A DNA stretch of 64,000 nt, taken from assembly GCF_900104725.1 (NCBI RefSeq), contig NZ_LT629758.1:5532501-5596500 (forward strand), read 5' to 3'. Positions 55,806 through 64,000 of the stretch are shown one piece after another. Below the pieces are notes generated by a model. It was not told where the DNA came from and made no database searches. It worked only from the letters and a program-made list of their open reading frames with translations. Position numbers and translations under genes: made by a program. Positions within the stretch are counted from its first letter, which is position 1, and each line of letters begins with the position of its first letter. The DNA is from Actinoplanes derwentensis (GTDB lineage Bacteria > Actinomycetota > Actinomycetes > Mycobacteriales > Micromonosporaceae).

Positions 55806-55827
55806 AGTGGTACTGGTTACCGCTGGA

Positions 55828-57336
55828 TCAGCTCTTGCCGCCGGCCAGCTTCTCGCGCAGAGCAGCGAGAGCCTCGTCGGTGGCCAGGGTGCCCACCGGC
55901 TCCTCGGCGGAGCGCGTCGACGTCGACGAGCTCGTGGAGGTGGAGGTCGACGAGGACGAGGTCACGCCACCGGCCGGAACCGGGTTGAGCGCGGCCTCGG
56001 CGTCGGCCTCGCGGGACGCCTGCACCTGCTTGGTGTGGGCCTCCCAGCGCTCGCGGGCGTCGGCGTACTGCTTCTCCCACGTCTCGCGCTGCTTGTCGAA
56101 GCCGTCGAGCCACTCACCCGTCTCGGGGTCGAAGCCCTCCGGGTAGATGTAGTTGCCCTCGTTGTCGTACGTGGCGGCCATGCCGTACAGCGTCGGGTCG
56201 AAGTGCTCCTCGCCCTCGACGAAGTTCTCGTTGGCCTGCTTGAGCGACAGCGAGATCCGGCGACGCTCGAGGTCGATGTCGATGACCTTGACGAGCACGT
56301 CCGAACCGACCTGGACGACCTGCTCGGGCAGCTCGACGTGACGCTCGGCCAGCTCGGAGATGTGCACCAGGCCCTCGATGCCGTCGTCGACGCGGACGAA
56401 CGCGCCGAACGGAACGAGCTTGGTGACCTTGCCCGGCACGATCTGGTTGATCGCGTGGGTCCGGGCGAACTGACGCCACGGGTCTTCCTGGGTCGCCTTC
56501 AGCGACAGCGAGACACGCTCGCGGTCCAGGTCGACGTCGAGAACCTCGACCTCGACCTCCTGGCCGACCTCGACGACCTCGGAGGGGTGGTCGATGTGCT
56601 TCCAGGAGAGCTCGGAGACGTGCACGAGGCCGTCAACGCCACCCAGGTCAACGAAGGCACCGAAGTTGACGATGGAGGACACGACGCCCTTGCGGACCTG
56701 GCCCTTCTGCAGCTTGTTGAGGAACTCGGTACGAACCTCGGACTGCGTCTGCTCGAGCCACGCGCGACGGGACAGGACCACGTTGTTGCGGTTCTTGTCC
56801 AGCTCGATGATCTTGGCCTCGAGCTCACGGCCGACGTACGGCTGGAGGTCGCGGACACGACGCATCTCGACGAGCGAAGCCGGGAGGAAGCCACGGAGGC
56901 CGATGTCGAGGATGAGGCCACCCTTGACAACCTCGATGACGGAGCCGCGAACGACGCCGTCGTCCTCCTTGATCTTCTCGATGGTGCCCCACGCGCGCTC
57001 GTACTGCGCACGCTTCTTCGAGAGGATCAGGCGACCTTCCTTGTCCTCCTTGGTGAGGACGAGGGCTTCGATGTGGTCACCGACCGACACCACTTCCGCG
57101 GGGTCCACGTCATGCTTGATCGACAACTCGCGCGAGGGGATGACACCCTCGGTCTTGTAGCCGATGTCGAGCAGGACCTCGTCCCGATCGACCTTGACGA
57201 CGGTGCCTTCGACAATGTCGCCGTCGTTGAAGTACTTGATGGTCTCGTCGATGGCTGCGAGGAATGCTTCCTCAGAACCGAGATCGTCGATCGTGACCCT
57301 GTTGGCGCTCGAGGTGGCCTCGATGCTGCTCGTCAT
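55828..57336 (-). CDS. rpsA: 30S ribosomal protein S1
   Basis: A 502-aa RNA-binding protein with four S1 OB-fold repeats at about 37-105, 125-190, 207-275 and 290-360; repeats 3 and 4 keep the full pattern (VVSSIVNFGAFVDLG, GLVHVSELSW; LVPFGAFVRVDDG, GLVHISELAE). The C-terminal 140 residues are variable, with an acidic/aromatic part (YDNEGNYIYPEGFD) and a Ser/Thr run (TSSSSTSTSTSSSTST). Four repeats are usual for actinobacteria. The protein helps recruit mRNA to the 30S subunit. Confidence 0.96.
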   Translation of the reverse strand: MTSSIEATSSANRVTIDDLGSEEAFLAAIDETIKYFNDGDIVEGTVVKVDRDEVLLDIGYKTEGVIPSRELSIKHDVDPAEVVSVGDHIEALVLTKEDKEGRLILSKKRAQYERAWGTIEKIKEDDGVVRGSVIEVVKGGLILDIGLRGFLPASLVEMRRVRDLQPYVGRELEAKIIELDKNRNNVVLSRRAWLEQTQSEVRTEFLNKLQKGQVRKGVVSSIVNFGAFVDLGGVDGLVHVSELSWKHIDHPSEVVEVGQEVEVEVLDVDLDRERVSLSLKATQEDPWRQFARTHAINQIVPGKVTKLVPFGAFVRVDDGIEGLVHISELAERHVELPEQVVQVGSDVLVKVIDIDLERRRISLSLKQANENFVEGEEHFDPTLYGMAATYDNEGNYIYPEGFDPETGEWLDGFDKQRETWEKQYADARERWEAHTKQVQASREADAEAALNPVPAGGVTSSSSTSTSTSSSTSTRSAEEPVGTLATDEALAALREKLAGGKS

Positions 57337-57658
57337 GTGGACAGTTGCTCCGAACGGATGGGATTAGTGGTGTCGCGCGCACTCCACGGAACTGCCGCCG
57401 AAAACGACACGAGCGAGCGAGACGACCACCCGAAGGGCAGTCGGATCAAAGCAGTCGATCATGCCGGGTCCGGCGACCACGGAACCTGCTCCCTGCCGAG
57501 GTACACGTTCCGCGAGCGCATCGACTAGCTTACCGTGCGCATTACCACAGGTTGCAAGCCCTCCTGAGGACTGCGGCACATTGCCGGTCGAGAACCCACC
57601 ATCATGCGCTTTATGGGCCGAATCCGGACGGTCGCCACGCCTGCCGTACCGTTGCCGG
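57337..57658. other. Divergent promoter region between rpsA and the methyltransferase
   Basis: These 322 bases include the rpsA leader and promoter on the minus strand. An ATG-initiated frame from 57461 extends the methyltransferase but has no family similarity. Nothing else is recognised. Confidence 0.35.
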
Positions 57659-58471
57659 GTGACCTCGCCCCACTCGTCCGATACCCCCGTGCCGCGCGTC
57701 ACCGAGACCGAGGCACGCCGCGCCAACCGGACCTGGTGGGACCGGGACGCCGACGACTACCAGGACGAACACGGCGCCTTCCTCGGCGACGTCGACTTCG
57801 TCTGGTGCCCCGAACGGCTCCGCGAGGCCGACGCGCGACTGCTCGGGCCCGTACCAGGAAAAAAGATCCTGGAACTCGGTGCCGGGGCCGCCGCCGCCAG
57901 CCGCTGGCTCCGGAGTGAGGGAGCCCACCCGGTCGCCCTCGACCTGTCCGAAGGCATGCTGCGGCACGCCGCCGACGCCGCCGGCCGCAGCGGAGTGCCG
58001 GTGCCGCTGGTCCAGGCCGACGCGATGGCCCTGCCCTTCGCCACCGGCAGCTTCGACATCGTGTGCACCGCCTTCGGTGCCATCCCGTTCGTGGCCGACT
58101 CCGGCGCGGCCATGCGTGAGGTCGCCCGTGTGCTGCGCCCCGGCGGCAGCTGGGTCTTCTCCGTCACACATCCCATGCGGTGGATCTTCTTCGACGAGCC
58201 GGACGAGAGCGGGCTGATCGCCCGGAATTCCTACTTCGACCGTACGCCGTACGTGGAACGCGACGACGACGGCACCGTCACCTACCTGGAACAACACCGG
58301 ACCGTCGGCGACCGGGTCCGCGAACTGGTCGGAGCCGGCTTCCTCCTCCGCGACCTGATCGAACCGGAATGGCCGGACGATCACGAACAACTCTGGGGCC
58401 AGTGGAGCCCGCTGCGGGGCCGACTGTTCCCCGGCACCGCCATCTTCGTCTGCGACCTACCCGAACGCTGA
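57659..58471 (+). CDS. Class I SAM-dependent methyltransferase
   Basis: A protein of about 270 aa. It begins with an extension containing RANRTWWDRDADDYQDEHGAF. The SAM-binding motif I is ILELGAGAAAASRWL near residue 70. Motif II VALDLSEGMLRHA and motif post-II DAMALPFATGSFDIVCTAFG follow, then VLRPGGSWVFSVTHPMRWIF. It matches the Methyltransf_11 (UbiE/Cfa-like) group; the substrate is unknown. GTG 57659 is chosen, but GTG 57689 is possible; neither has a clear ribosome-binding site. Confidence 0.82.
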   Translation: MTSPHSSDTPVPRVTETEARRANRTWWDRDADDYQDEHGAFLGDVDFVWCPERLREADARLLGPVPGKKILELGAGAAAASRWLRSEGAHPVALDLSEGMLRHAADAAGRSGVPVPLVQADAMALPFATGSFDIVCTAFGAIPFVADSGAAMREVARVLRPGGSWVFSVTHPMRWIFFDEPDESGLIARNSYFDRTPYVERDDDGTVTYLEQHRTVGDRVRELVGAGFLLRDLIEPEWPDDHEQLWGQWSPLRGRLFPGTAIFVCDLPER

Positions 58472-58558
58472 CAGCGCCGCCCGGTCCCGCCGGCCGGCGG
58501 CACTGCGACAGGGCTTCGGTACGGGGACAGCTCGGTGAGGTGGCGACCGTGCCAGCAC

Positions 58559-59665
58559 CTATACCCGGGAGGGCGCCGGCCGGTCGGCGTCGAGGATGGC
58601 CGCGAGGCGAGTCAGCTCGCCGGGGATCGCCCGGTAGTAGACCCAGGTTCCGCGACGGGATCCGTGCACGAGGCCGGCCTCCCGCAGGATCCGCAGGTGA
58701 TGGGAGATCGTCGGGCCGGTGAGCGGGAAGGCCTCACTGAGATCACAGACACAGATCTCCCCGTCGGTGGCCGAGGCGATCATCGACAGCAGACGCAGCC
58801 GAACCGGATCACCGAGCGCTTTGAACGCCCCGGCCAGATCCCCGGCGCGCTCGGCGTCCAGCGGCCCGTCGGTGATCCCGGCCACCGCCTGATCCTGCGC
58901 CCCGAGCGCCAGCCCGTCCACCGCCTGGCGAAGCGACCCCAGCGCGATCCCGGTGACGTCCTGCCGCCCGGGAACCTGCCCGAACCCCACCACACCCGGC
59001 CGCCCGGAACCCGGCCCACCACCGGCGACAGCCGACCGCCCCGAGAACGCTCCGCCGCTGACGACGGCCGACCGCCCAGAGGACGCTCCCCCACCGGCAA
59101 CAGCGGGCCGCCCCGCTGTTGCAGCGGGCCGGCCCAGAACCGGTCCGCCGCCGACAGCAACCTGCCGCCCCGAGATCTGCCCGGCCCCAACCGCGACCGA
59201 GCGGCCCGAGACCTGCCCGGCACCAGCCACGGTAGGGCGAGAGTGGCCCTGCCCGGCGCCGTAGACGGCAGGTCCCGGCGATCCCTGCCCGGCACCGACC
59301 GTGGCCTGGCTGAAGAGAGCACGCGACCGACCGGGAACGGCGGAATGGTTCACAGCGGCCGGACCGCTCACGGCCGCCGGGCTACTGAGGACGGCGGGGC
59401 GACTCCCCGACGGGTGATCAGCGGCGGAGACCGGGGCGGCCGGCCGGCTCACCGGGGCGACCGCTGGCCGGGCCGCCGTCGGTGAGTCCGGGGCGCTTCC
59501 GGGGGGCGGGCTTGAGGCACCACCCACTGTCACGGAAACGGGCTTGCCTGAGGCGGGAAGGACACCGGGTGTGACGGGATCGGCTGCGGGTCCGGTCGCG
59601 GGCATCGACCGCTGACCGGTGACGGACTCCGCGCGAACCTCAATCGACGTCGATTGAATCGGCAT
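58559..59665 (-). CDS. ArsR-family regulator with a long repetitive N-terminal extension
   Basis: The last 110 residues are a typical ArsR/SmtB regulator: AFKALGDPVRLRLLSMIAS, then the metal-binding ICVCDLSEAF and the recognition helix TGPTISHHLRILREAGLV, ending GTWVYYRAIPGEL. The CVC motif suggests arsenite or antimonite sensing. Upstream in the same frame are about 250 residues of Gly/Ala/Val/Pro-rich 13-residue-like repeats (GAGQVSGRSVAV). If translation starts at ATG 59665 the protein is 368 aa, far longer than the family's usual 110-130. The real start may be internal. No arsenic-resistance gene is adjacent. Confidence 0.65.
   Translation of the reverse strand: MPIQSTSIEVRAESVTGQRSMPATGPAADPVTPGVLPASGKPVSVTVGGASSPPPGSAPDSPTAARPAVAPVSRPAAPVSAADHPSGSRPAVLSSPAAVSGPAAVNHSAVPGRSRALFSQATVGAGQGSPGPAVYGAGQGHSRPTVAGAGQVSGRSVAVGAGQISGRQVAVGGGPVLGRPAATAGRPAVAGGGASSGRSAVVSGGAFSGRSAVAGGGPGSGRPGVVGFGQVPGRQDVTGIALGSLRQAVDGLALGAQDQAVAGITDGPLDAERAGDLAGAFKALGDPVRLRLLSMIASATDGEICVCDLSEAFPLTGPTISHHLRILREAGLVHGSRRGTWVYYRAIPGELTRLAAILDADRPAPSRV
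59640..59657. promoter_or_regulatory. Perfect 18-bp palindrome, likely ArsR-type operator
   Basis: TCAATCGACGTCGATTGA is fully palindromic and has the TCAA-N10-TTGA look of ArsR/SmtB operators. It lies just inside the 5' end of the ArsR-like reading frame, consistent with autoregulation. Confidence 0.55.
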
Positions 59666-59830
59666 CGACCCAGGGTGTCAGATCAGGGTAAACATTGGCG
59701 ACGCCACCACCCGGACGGGTATCCGACAGTCCCGCGACATCACCCGGTAGAAGCACTGGAGCCCACGTTCCGGTCGGCCACCGATTACGCTCAGTGACTT
59801 CCGTTGGTTACTCGTCCGCCCCGCCGCCCG

Positions 59831-59870
59831 AGTCCGCCCGAGTCCGCCCGAGTCCGCCCGAGTCCGCCCG
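59831..59870. repeat. Four perfect 10-bp tandem repeats
   Basis: AGTCCGCCCG occurs four times in a row, preceded by a partial copy at 59821-59830. It lies in the non-coding gap between the ArsR-like gene and the polA stop. The length is likely variable by slippage. Confidence 0.85.
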
Positions 59871-59967
59871 CGACGGTCAACCCTCCGAGGCCGGTTGGAG
59901 ACGTTTCGCGGTCAGGGCCGCGAGGCGACCCGGGGTGCGACCGGCGGGCCGGACGGGCCCGGGCCGG

Positions 59968-60004
59968 ACACACCGGGCGGGCCGTCACGGGCCGCCCGGT
60001 GTGT
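59968..60004 (-). terminator. polA terminator
   Basis: A perfect 13-bp stem (59968-59980 / 59992-60004) with an 11-nt loop, ten bases after the polA stop on the minus strand. Confidence 0.65.
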
Positions 60005-60014
60005 GCGGGGTGGG

Positions 60015-62711
60015 TCAGTGGTCGGCGCCGTTCCAGTCCCGGCCGGATCCGATGGAGACCTCCAGCGGGACCGACAACGGGTAGGCGGCACCCATTTCGC
60101 GGCGGACCAGTTCCTCCAGGGCGGGCTGTTCGCCGGGGGCCACCTCGAAGACGAGTTCGTCGTGGACCTGCAGGAGCATCCGGGATTTCAGGCCGGTGTC
60201 CTTCAAGGCCTCGTCGACACGCAGCATCGCGATCTTGATGATGTCGGCGGCGGAACCCTGGATGGGGGCGTTGAGGGCCATCCGTTCGGCCATCTCGCGG
60301 CGCTGGCGGTTGTCGCTGCTCAGGTCGGGCAGGTAGCGACGGCGGCCCAGGATCGTCGCCGTGTAGCCGTCCTTGCCGGCCCGCTGGACCACGGCCTGCA
60401 GGTAGTCGCGGACGCCACCGAAGCGTTCGAAGTACTCCGTCATCAGGGTGCGCGCCTCCTCGGTGGAGATGCTCAGCTGATTGGAGAGGCCGAAGGCGCT
60501 CAACCCGTACGCCAGGCCGTAGTTCATGGCTTTGATCTTGCGGCGCTGGTCGGGGGTGACCTCGGTCAGGCCGGTGTGGAAGACCGACGACGCGGTGGCG
60601 GCGTGGAAGTCGGCGCCCGAGTTGAAGGCGGCGATCAGGGCGTCGTCACCGGACAGGTGCGCCATGATCCGCATCTCGATCTGGCTGTAGTCGGCCGTCA
60701 GCAGCCGGTCGTAGCCTGCGCCGACGATGAAGGCGCGGCGGATGCGGCGGCCCTCCTCGGTGCGGATCGGGATGTTCTGCAGGTTCGGGTCGGTGGACGA
60801 CAGCCGGCCGGTGGCGGCCACGGTCTGGTTGAACGTGGTGTGCACACGGGTGTCGTCGGAGACCGCCTTGAGCAGGCCGTCGACGGTGGACTTGAGCTTG
60901 GCGACGTCGCGGTGGCGCAGCAGGTGCGACAGCAGCGGGTCGCCGGTCTTGGCGAACAGGTCGGTCAGGGCGTCCGCGTCGGTCGTATAGCCGGACTTGA
61001 TCTTCTTGGTCTTCGGCAGGTCCCGCTCGACGAAGAGGATCTCCTGCAACTGCTTCGGGGAGCCCAGGTTGAACTCGCGGCCGACGACCTCGTGCGCGGC
61101 CACCTGAGCGGAGCGCACCTCGGTGGCGAAATGCGACTCCAGCTCCGACAGGTAGTCGATGTCGGCGGCGATCCCGCGCTGCTCCATCTCGGCGAGCACG
61201 ATCGACAGTGGCTGCTCGACGTCGGACAGGAGCCGGACCGAGTCGTCGCCGTCCTGGGACAGCTCGGCGGTGATCACCTCGGCCAGGTCCAGGGTGGCCC
61301 GGGCGCGCAGCATGACGCCCTGCTCGGCGGCGTGGTCGTCGCCGTCGCCGTCGAAGCTGAGGGCCAGCTGGCCGTTCTCCGGCTCGTCGACCTTCAGCTC
61401 GCGCTTGAGGTAACGCAGCGCCAGGTCGTCGAGGTGGTAGGCGCGCTGGTCGGGTTTCGCCAGGTAGGCGGCGAGAGCGGTGTCGGTGGTGACACCGGCG
61501 AGCTGCCAGCCGTGAGCGTGGAAGGCGAGCAGGGCCGGTTTCGCGTCGTGCACGACTTTCGGCCGGGACGGCTCGGCCAGCCAGGCGGCGACGGCGCGCT
61601 CGTCGTCCTCGTCCAGGGTCTCCGGGTCGAACCAGGCGGCCGGGCCGCCCGCGGTGGCGACGCCGACACCGGTGAGACGGCCGGTGCCGCGGCCGAAGAC
61701 GCCGGTGACGGCCAACCCGACCGGATCGGTGCCGGCGTGCTCGCGCAGCCACCCGGCGATGCCACCGGCCCGCAGGACCTGCCCGTCGATGTCGAAGCCG
61801 GACTCGGCCTCCGGCTCGACGGCGTCGAGGTACGCGTAGAGCCGCTCACGCAGCACCCGGAACTCCAGGGCGTCGAAGAGCTGGTGCACGGCCTCGCGGT
61901 CCCAGCCCTGCCAGCGCGTCTCCTCCGGCCGCACCGGCAACTCCAGGTCACGCAGGAGCCGGTTCAGCTCGTAGTTGCGCAGCACGGAGGCGAGGTGGGC
62001 TCGCAGATTCTCACCGGCCTTGCCTTTGATCTTGTCGGCGCCGGCCACGATCCCGTCGATCCCACCGAACTCGACGATCCACTTGGCGGCGGTCTTCGGG
62101 CCCACCCCGGGCACACCGATCAGGTTGTCGCTGGTCTCACCGACGAGCGCGGCCTTGTCCCGGTAGAGATGCGGCGGGACGAGCTGTTTCTCCTCGACCA
62201 GGGCCGGGGTCATCCGCCAGACCTCGGAGACACCACGGCTGGGGTAGAGGACGGTGATGTGCTCGTCGACCAGCTGCAGGGCGTCACGGTCGCCGGAGGA
62301 GATCAGCACCTCCATGCCCGCGTCACGGCCCTGGGTGGCCAGCGTGGCGAGGACGTCGTCGGCCTCGAAGCCGGCTTTCTCGACGACGGTGATGCGCAGC
62401 GCGGCGAGGATCTCCTTGATCAGGCTGACCTGACCGTGGAACTCCTTGGGGGTCTCGGCGCGACCGGCTTTGTACTCCGGGTAGATCTCGGTGCGGAAGG
62501 AGACCCGGGAGACGTCGAAGGAGACGACGATGTGCGAGGGCTTCTCGTCACGCAGCATGTTGATCAGCATCGACGTGAAGCCGAACACCGCGTTCGTATG
62601 CTGGCCGGTCGCCGTGCTGAAGTTCTCCTTGGGCAGCGCGTGGAACGCACGGTAGGCCAAGGAGTGGCCGTCGAGCAGCAGCAGGCGGGGGGTTGGGGCG
62701 TCGTCGCTCAC
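60015..62711 (-). CDS. polA: DNA polymerase I
   Basis: A protein of about 898 aa. Residues 1-300 are the 5'-3' exonuclease/flap nuclease (LLLLDGHSLAYRAFHALP, KAGFEADDVLATLA, GDRDALQLV, GVPGVGPKTAAKWI). The middle part is the inactive-type 3'-5' exonuclease remnant usual in actinobacteria. The polymerase domain has motif A DYSQIEMRIMAHLSG, motif B RRKIKAMNYGLAYGLS and motif C QVHDELVFEV. GTG 62711 is eight bases after the -10 of a PafBC-type promoter, so the message is probably leaderless; upstream in-frame residues do not fit the family. Confidence 0.96.
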   Translation of the reverse strand: MSDDAPTPRLLLLDGHSLAYRAFHALPKENFSTATGQHTNAVFGFTSMLINMLRDEKPSHIVVSFDVSRVSFRTEIYPEYKAGRAETPKEFHGQVSLIKEILAALRITVVEKAGFEADDVLATLATQGRDAGMEVLISSGDRDALQLVDEHITVLYPSRGVSEVWRMTPALVEEKQLVPPHLYRDKAALVGETSDNLIGVPGVGPKTAAKWIVEFGGIDGIVAGADKIKGKAGENLRAHLASVLRNYELNRLLRDLELPVRPEETRWQGWDREAVHQLFDALEFRVLRERLYAYLDAVEPEAESGFDIDGQVLRAGGIAGWLREHAGTDPVGLAVTGVFGRGTGRLTGVGVATAGGPAAWFDPETLDEDDERAVAAWLAEPSRPKVVHDAKPALLAFHAHGWQLAGVTTDTALAAYLAKPDQRAYHLDDLALRYLKRELKVDEPENGQLALSFDGDGDDHAAEQGVMLRARATLDLAEVITAELSQDGDDSVRLLSDVEQPLSIVLAEMEQRGIAADIDYLSELESHFATEVRSAQVAAHEVVGREFNLGSPKQLQEILFVERDLPKTKKIKSGYTTDADALTDLFAKTGDPLLSHLLRHRDVAKLKSTVDGLLKAVSDDTRVHTTFNQTVAATGRLSSTDPNLQNIPIRTEEGRRIRRAFIVGAGYDRLLTADYSQIEMRIMAHLSGDDALIAAFNSGADFHAATASSVFHTGLTEVTPDQRRKIKAMNYGLAYGLSAFGLSNQLSISTEEARTLMTEYFERFGGVRDYLQAVVQRAGKDGYTATILGRRRYLPDLSSDNRQRREMAERMALNAPIQGSAADIIKIAMLRVDEALKDTGLKSRMLLQVHDELVFEVAPGEQPALEELVRREMGAAYPLSVPLEVSIGSGRDWNGADH

Positions 62712-62719
62712 GTCCCAGG

Positions 62720-62742
62720 ACTCTAGTCGCCCGGTCCGACAA
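62720..62742 (-). promoter_or_regulatory. PafBC-type DNA-damage promoter of polA
   Basis: On the minus strand: TTGTCGGAC, 8 bases, TAGAGT. The TTGTCRG core and TANNNT are perfect at the N8 spacing. Eight bases separate the -10 from GTG 62711. Confidence 0.78.
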
Positions 62743-62751
62743 GTTTCCGGA

Positions 62752-62798
62752 CGCACCACGGGGCGGTCACCTGTGACAGGTGGCCGCCCCGTGGTGCG
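62752..62798. terminator. Long terminator hairpin of the liv transport operon
   Basis: A 22-bp stem (62752-62773 / 62777-62798, one wobble) with a 3-nt loop, seven bases past the livF stop and just upstream of the polA promoter, shielding it from read-through. Confidence 0.8.
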
Positions 62799-62805
62799 CT
62801 ACCGA

Positions 62806-63516
62806 TCAGGCGACGCCGAGGTACGCGTCCTTGACCGCCGGGTCGTGCAGCAGCTCCTGGCCGGTGCCGCTCTTCACGATCTTGCCGGTCTCCAGCACGT
62901 ACGCCCGGTGCGCCCGGCTCAGGGCCTGCTGAGCGTTCTGCTCGACCACGAGCACCGTCGTACCCTGGCTGTTGATCTCCGAAATGATCTCGAAGATCTG
63001 CTGGATCAGCATCGGCGCGAGACCCATCGACGGCTCGTCCAGCAGCAGCAGCTTCGGACGGGTCATCATCGCCCGGCCGACCGCGAGCATCTGCTGCTCG
63101 CCGCCGGACAGCGTGCCACCGGCCTGCTTACGCCGCTCCAGCAGCCGCGGGAACAGCGAGAAGCACCGCTCCAGGTCCTCGGCGATACCGGCCTTGTCCC
63201 GGCGGGTGTAGGCGCCGATCTCCAGGTTCTCCAGCACCGTCATACCGGGGAACACGCCCCGGCCCTCCGGCGACTGGCCGATACCGAGGATGACCCGCTT
63301 GTCCGCCCGCAGCTTGGTGATGTCCTGGCCGTCGAAGACGATCGAACCCTTCGCGACCGGGCGCAGGCCGGAGATGGCCCGCATGGTCGTGGTCTTGCCG
63401 GCACCGTTGGCGCCGATCAGAGCCACGATCTCGCCTTCCTCGACCTCGAGCGAGATGCCGTGGAGGGCCTCGATCCGGCCGTACTCCAGGGTGAGGTCCT
63501 TGATCTCAAGCAGCAT
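62806..63516 (-). CDS. livF: Branched-chain amino acid ABC transporter ATP-binding protein
   Basis: A 236-aa ABC ATPase. Walker A is GANGAGKTTTMRAI, the signature TLSGGEQQMLAVGRAM, Walker B LLLLDEPSMGLAP, and the switch His is replaced in VVEQNAQQAL, which is typical for LivF. The family drives import of leucine, isoleucine, valine or similar amides. It overlaps the upstream livG by 11 bases and is followed by a long terminator, so it is the last gene of the operon. Confidence 0.92.
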   Translation of the reverse strand: MLLEIKDLTLEYGRIEALHGISLEVEEGEIVALIGANGAGKTTTMRAISGLRPVAKGSIVFDGQDITKLRADKRVILGIGQSPEGRGVFPGMTVLENLEIGAYTRRDKAGIAEDLERCFSLFPRLLERRKQAGGTLSGGEQQMLAVGRAMMTRPKLLLLDEPSMGLAPMLIQQIFEIISEINSQGTTVLVVEQNAQQALSRAHRAYVLETGKIVKSGTGQELLHDPAVKDAYLGVA

Positions 63517-64000
63517 CGGTCGGCACCCCCAGGTAGGCCGCGATCACCTTCGGGTTGTCACGGACCTCGGCCGGCAGGCCGTCCGCGATCTTCTGCCCGA
63601 ACTCCAGCACCGTGATCCGGTCGGTGACGCCCATGACCAGGCGCATGTCGTGCTCGATCAGCAGGATGGTGACGCCGCTGTCGCGGACCTTGCGGATCAG
63701 GTCGAGCAGCTCCAGCTTCTCGGCCGGGTTGAAGCCGGCGGCCGGCTCGTCCAGGCAGAGCAGCTTCGGCTTGGTGGCCAGCGCCCGGGCGATCTCCAGG
63801 CGGCGCTGCTCACCGTAGGACAGGTTCCGGGCCAGTTCACCGGCACGGCCCTTGATCCCGACGAAGTTGAGCAGGTCGTGCGAGAGGTCGCGACCGGCGC
63901 GCTCCTCCTTCCAGTGCCTCGGCAGCCGGAACAGCGCGGAGAGGACACCCGCCGTGTGGTGGGCGTCCGCGCCCACCATGACGTTCTCCAGCGCGGTCAT
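63506..64000 (-). CDS. livG: Branched-chain amino acid ABC transporter ATP-binding protein, C-terminal part (5' truncated by window edge)
   Basis: About 164 C-terminal residues are visible. MTALENVMVGADAHH corresponds to the helical domain after the Q-loop of LivG. The signature is NLSYGEQRRLEIARAL, Walker B CLDEPAAGFNP, and the switch region LIEHDMRLVMGVTDRITVL with the LivG-type EHDM. The N-terminal Walker A lies beyond the window, so the ATG at the edge is an internal methionine. It partners with livF, whose start it overlaps. Confidence 0.9.
   Translation of the reverse strand: MTALENVMVGADAHHTAGVLSALFRLPRHWKEERAGRDLSHDLLNFVGIKGRAGELARNLSYGEQRRLEIARALATKPKLLCLDEPAAGFNPAEKLELLDLIRKVRDSGVTILLIEHDMRLVMGVTDRITVLEFGQKIADGLPAEVRDNPKVIAAYLGVPTDAA

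Noticed and set aside
59895..62726. A 943-codon open frame antisense to polA
   Set aside because: polA is certain by motifs; the antisense frame is low-complexity and without family similarity. The same applies to 7818-10001, 19724-21556 and 22481-25336.

Overview
The window is a high-GC chromosomal segment of an actinomycete, most likely a Micromonosporaceae member such as Actinoplanes. This is inferred from very GC-rich genes, frequent GTG/TTG starts, WhiA, RbpA, OpcA, SigE-family sigma factors, and gene blocks whose order resembles the Mycobacterium tuberculosis map (uvrC-rapZ-yvcK-whiA, gap-pgk-tpiA-secG, ctaB/tkt-tal-zwf-opcA-pgl, polA-rpsA-coaE-uvrB). Most of it is core chromosome. I saw no rRNA, tRNA, CRISPR array, transposase or phage gene.

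Layout. 1-3.1 kb: heme A synthase tail, an ATP-grasp pair and ctaB. 3.4-10.1 kb: pentose-phosphate operon tkt-tal-zwf-opcA-pgl. 10.1-12.8 kb: a SigE-family sigma/membrane-protein pair with a repetitive secreted protein, a GNAT enzyme and rbpA. 12.9-16.2 kb: glycolytic operon gap-pgk-tpiA-secG with a U-tract terminator. 16.6-21.6 kb: uvrC, rapZ-yvcK-whiA. 21.6-28.8 kb: Rieske lipoprotein, uvrA, a GT-C-like membrane protein and rsgA. 29-45 kb is the accessory zone. It holds a metallo-hydrolase, repetitive secreted proteins, and a minus-strand chain of overlapping genes: two small membrane proteins, an NCS1 permease, a hydantoin-racemase-like enzyme and a sigma factor, then a membrane anti-sigma-like gene. 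It also holds a divergent glycosyltransferase/coiled-coil pair, a 1625-aa kinase/ATPase/histidine-kinase hybrid, a ClpP-like protein without catalytic residues, and a divergent L11. 46-64 kb returns to core genes: typA, terC, uvrB, coaE-grpB, rpsA, an ArsR-like gene, polA and livF/livG.

The strongest regulatory observation is that uvrA, uvrB, uvrC and polA all carry the same promoter architecture, TTGTCR-like element, N8, TANNNT. This is the known actinobacterial RecA-independent (PafBC-type) DNA-damage promoter. For uvrB, uvrC and polA it lies so close to the start codon that the mRNAs should be leaderless, which also moves the uvrC start to 21529.

The best candidates for undescribed biology are: (1) the overlapping operon linking a hydantoin permease and racemase to a sigma/anti-sigma pair and to a three-member family of small single-TM proteins sharing a GRxHQ motif; (2) a stand-alone L11 paralogue that has lost the proline-rich N-terminal loop; (3) the ClpP-like pseudoenzyme next to it; (4) a terC leader that can sequester its ribosome-binding site; and (5) a MITE-like intergenic repeat found twice. 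Functions for these are inferences from sequence alone.
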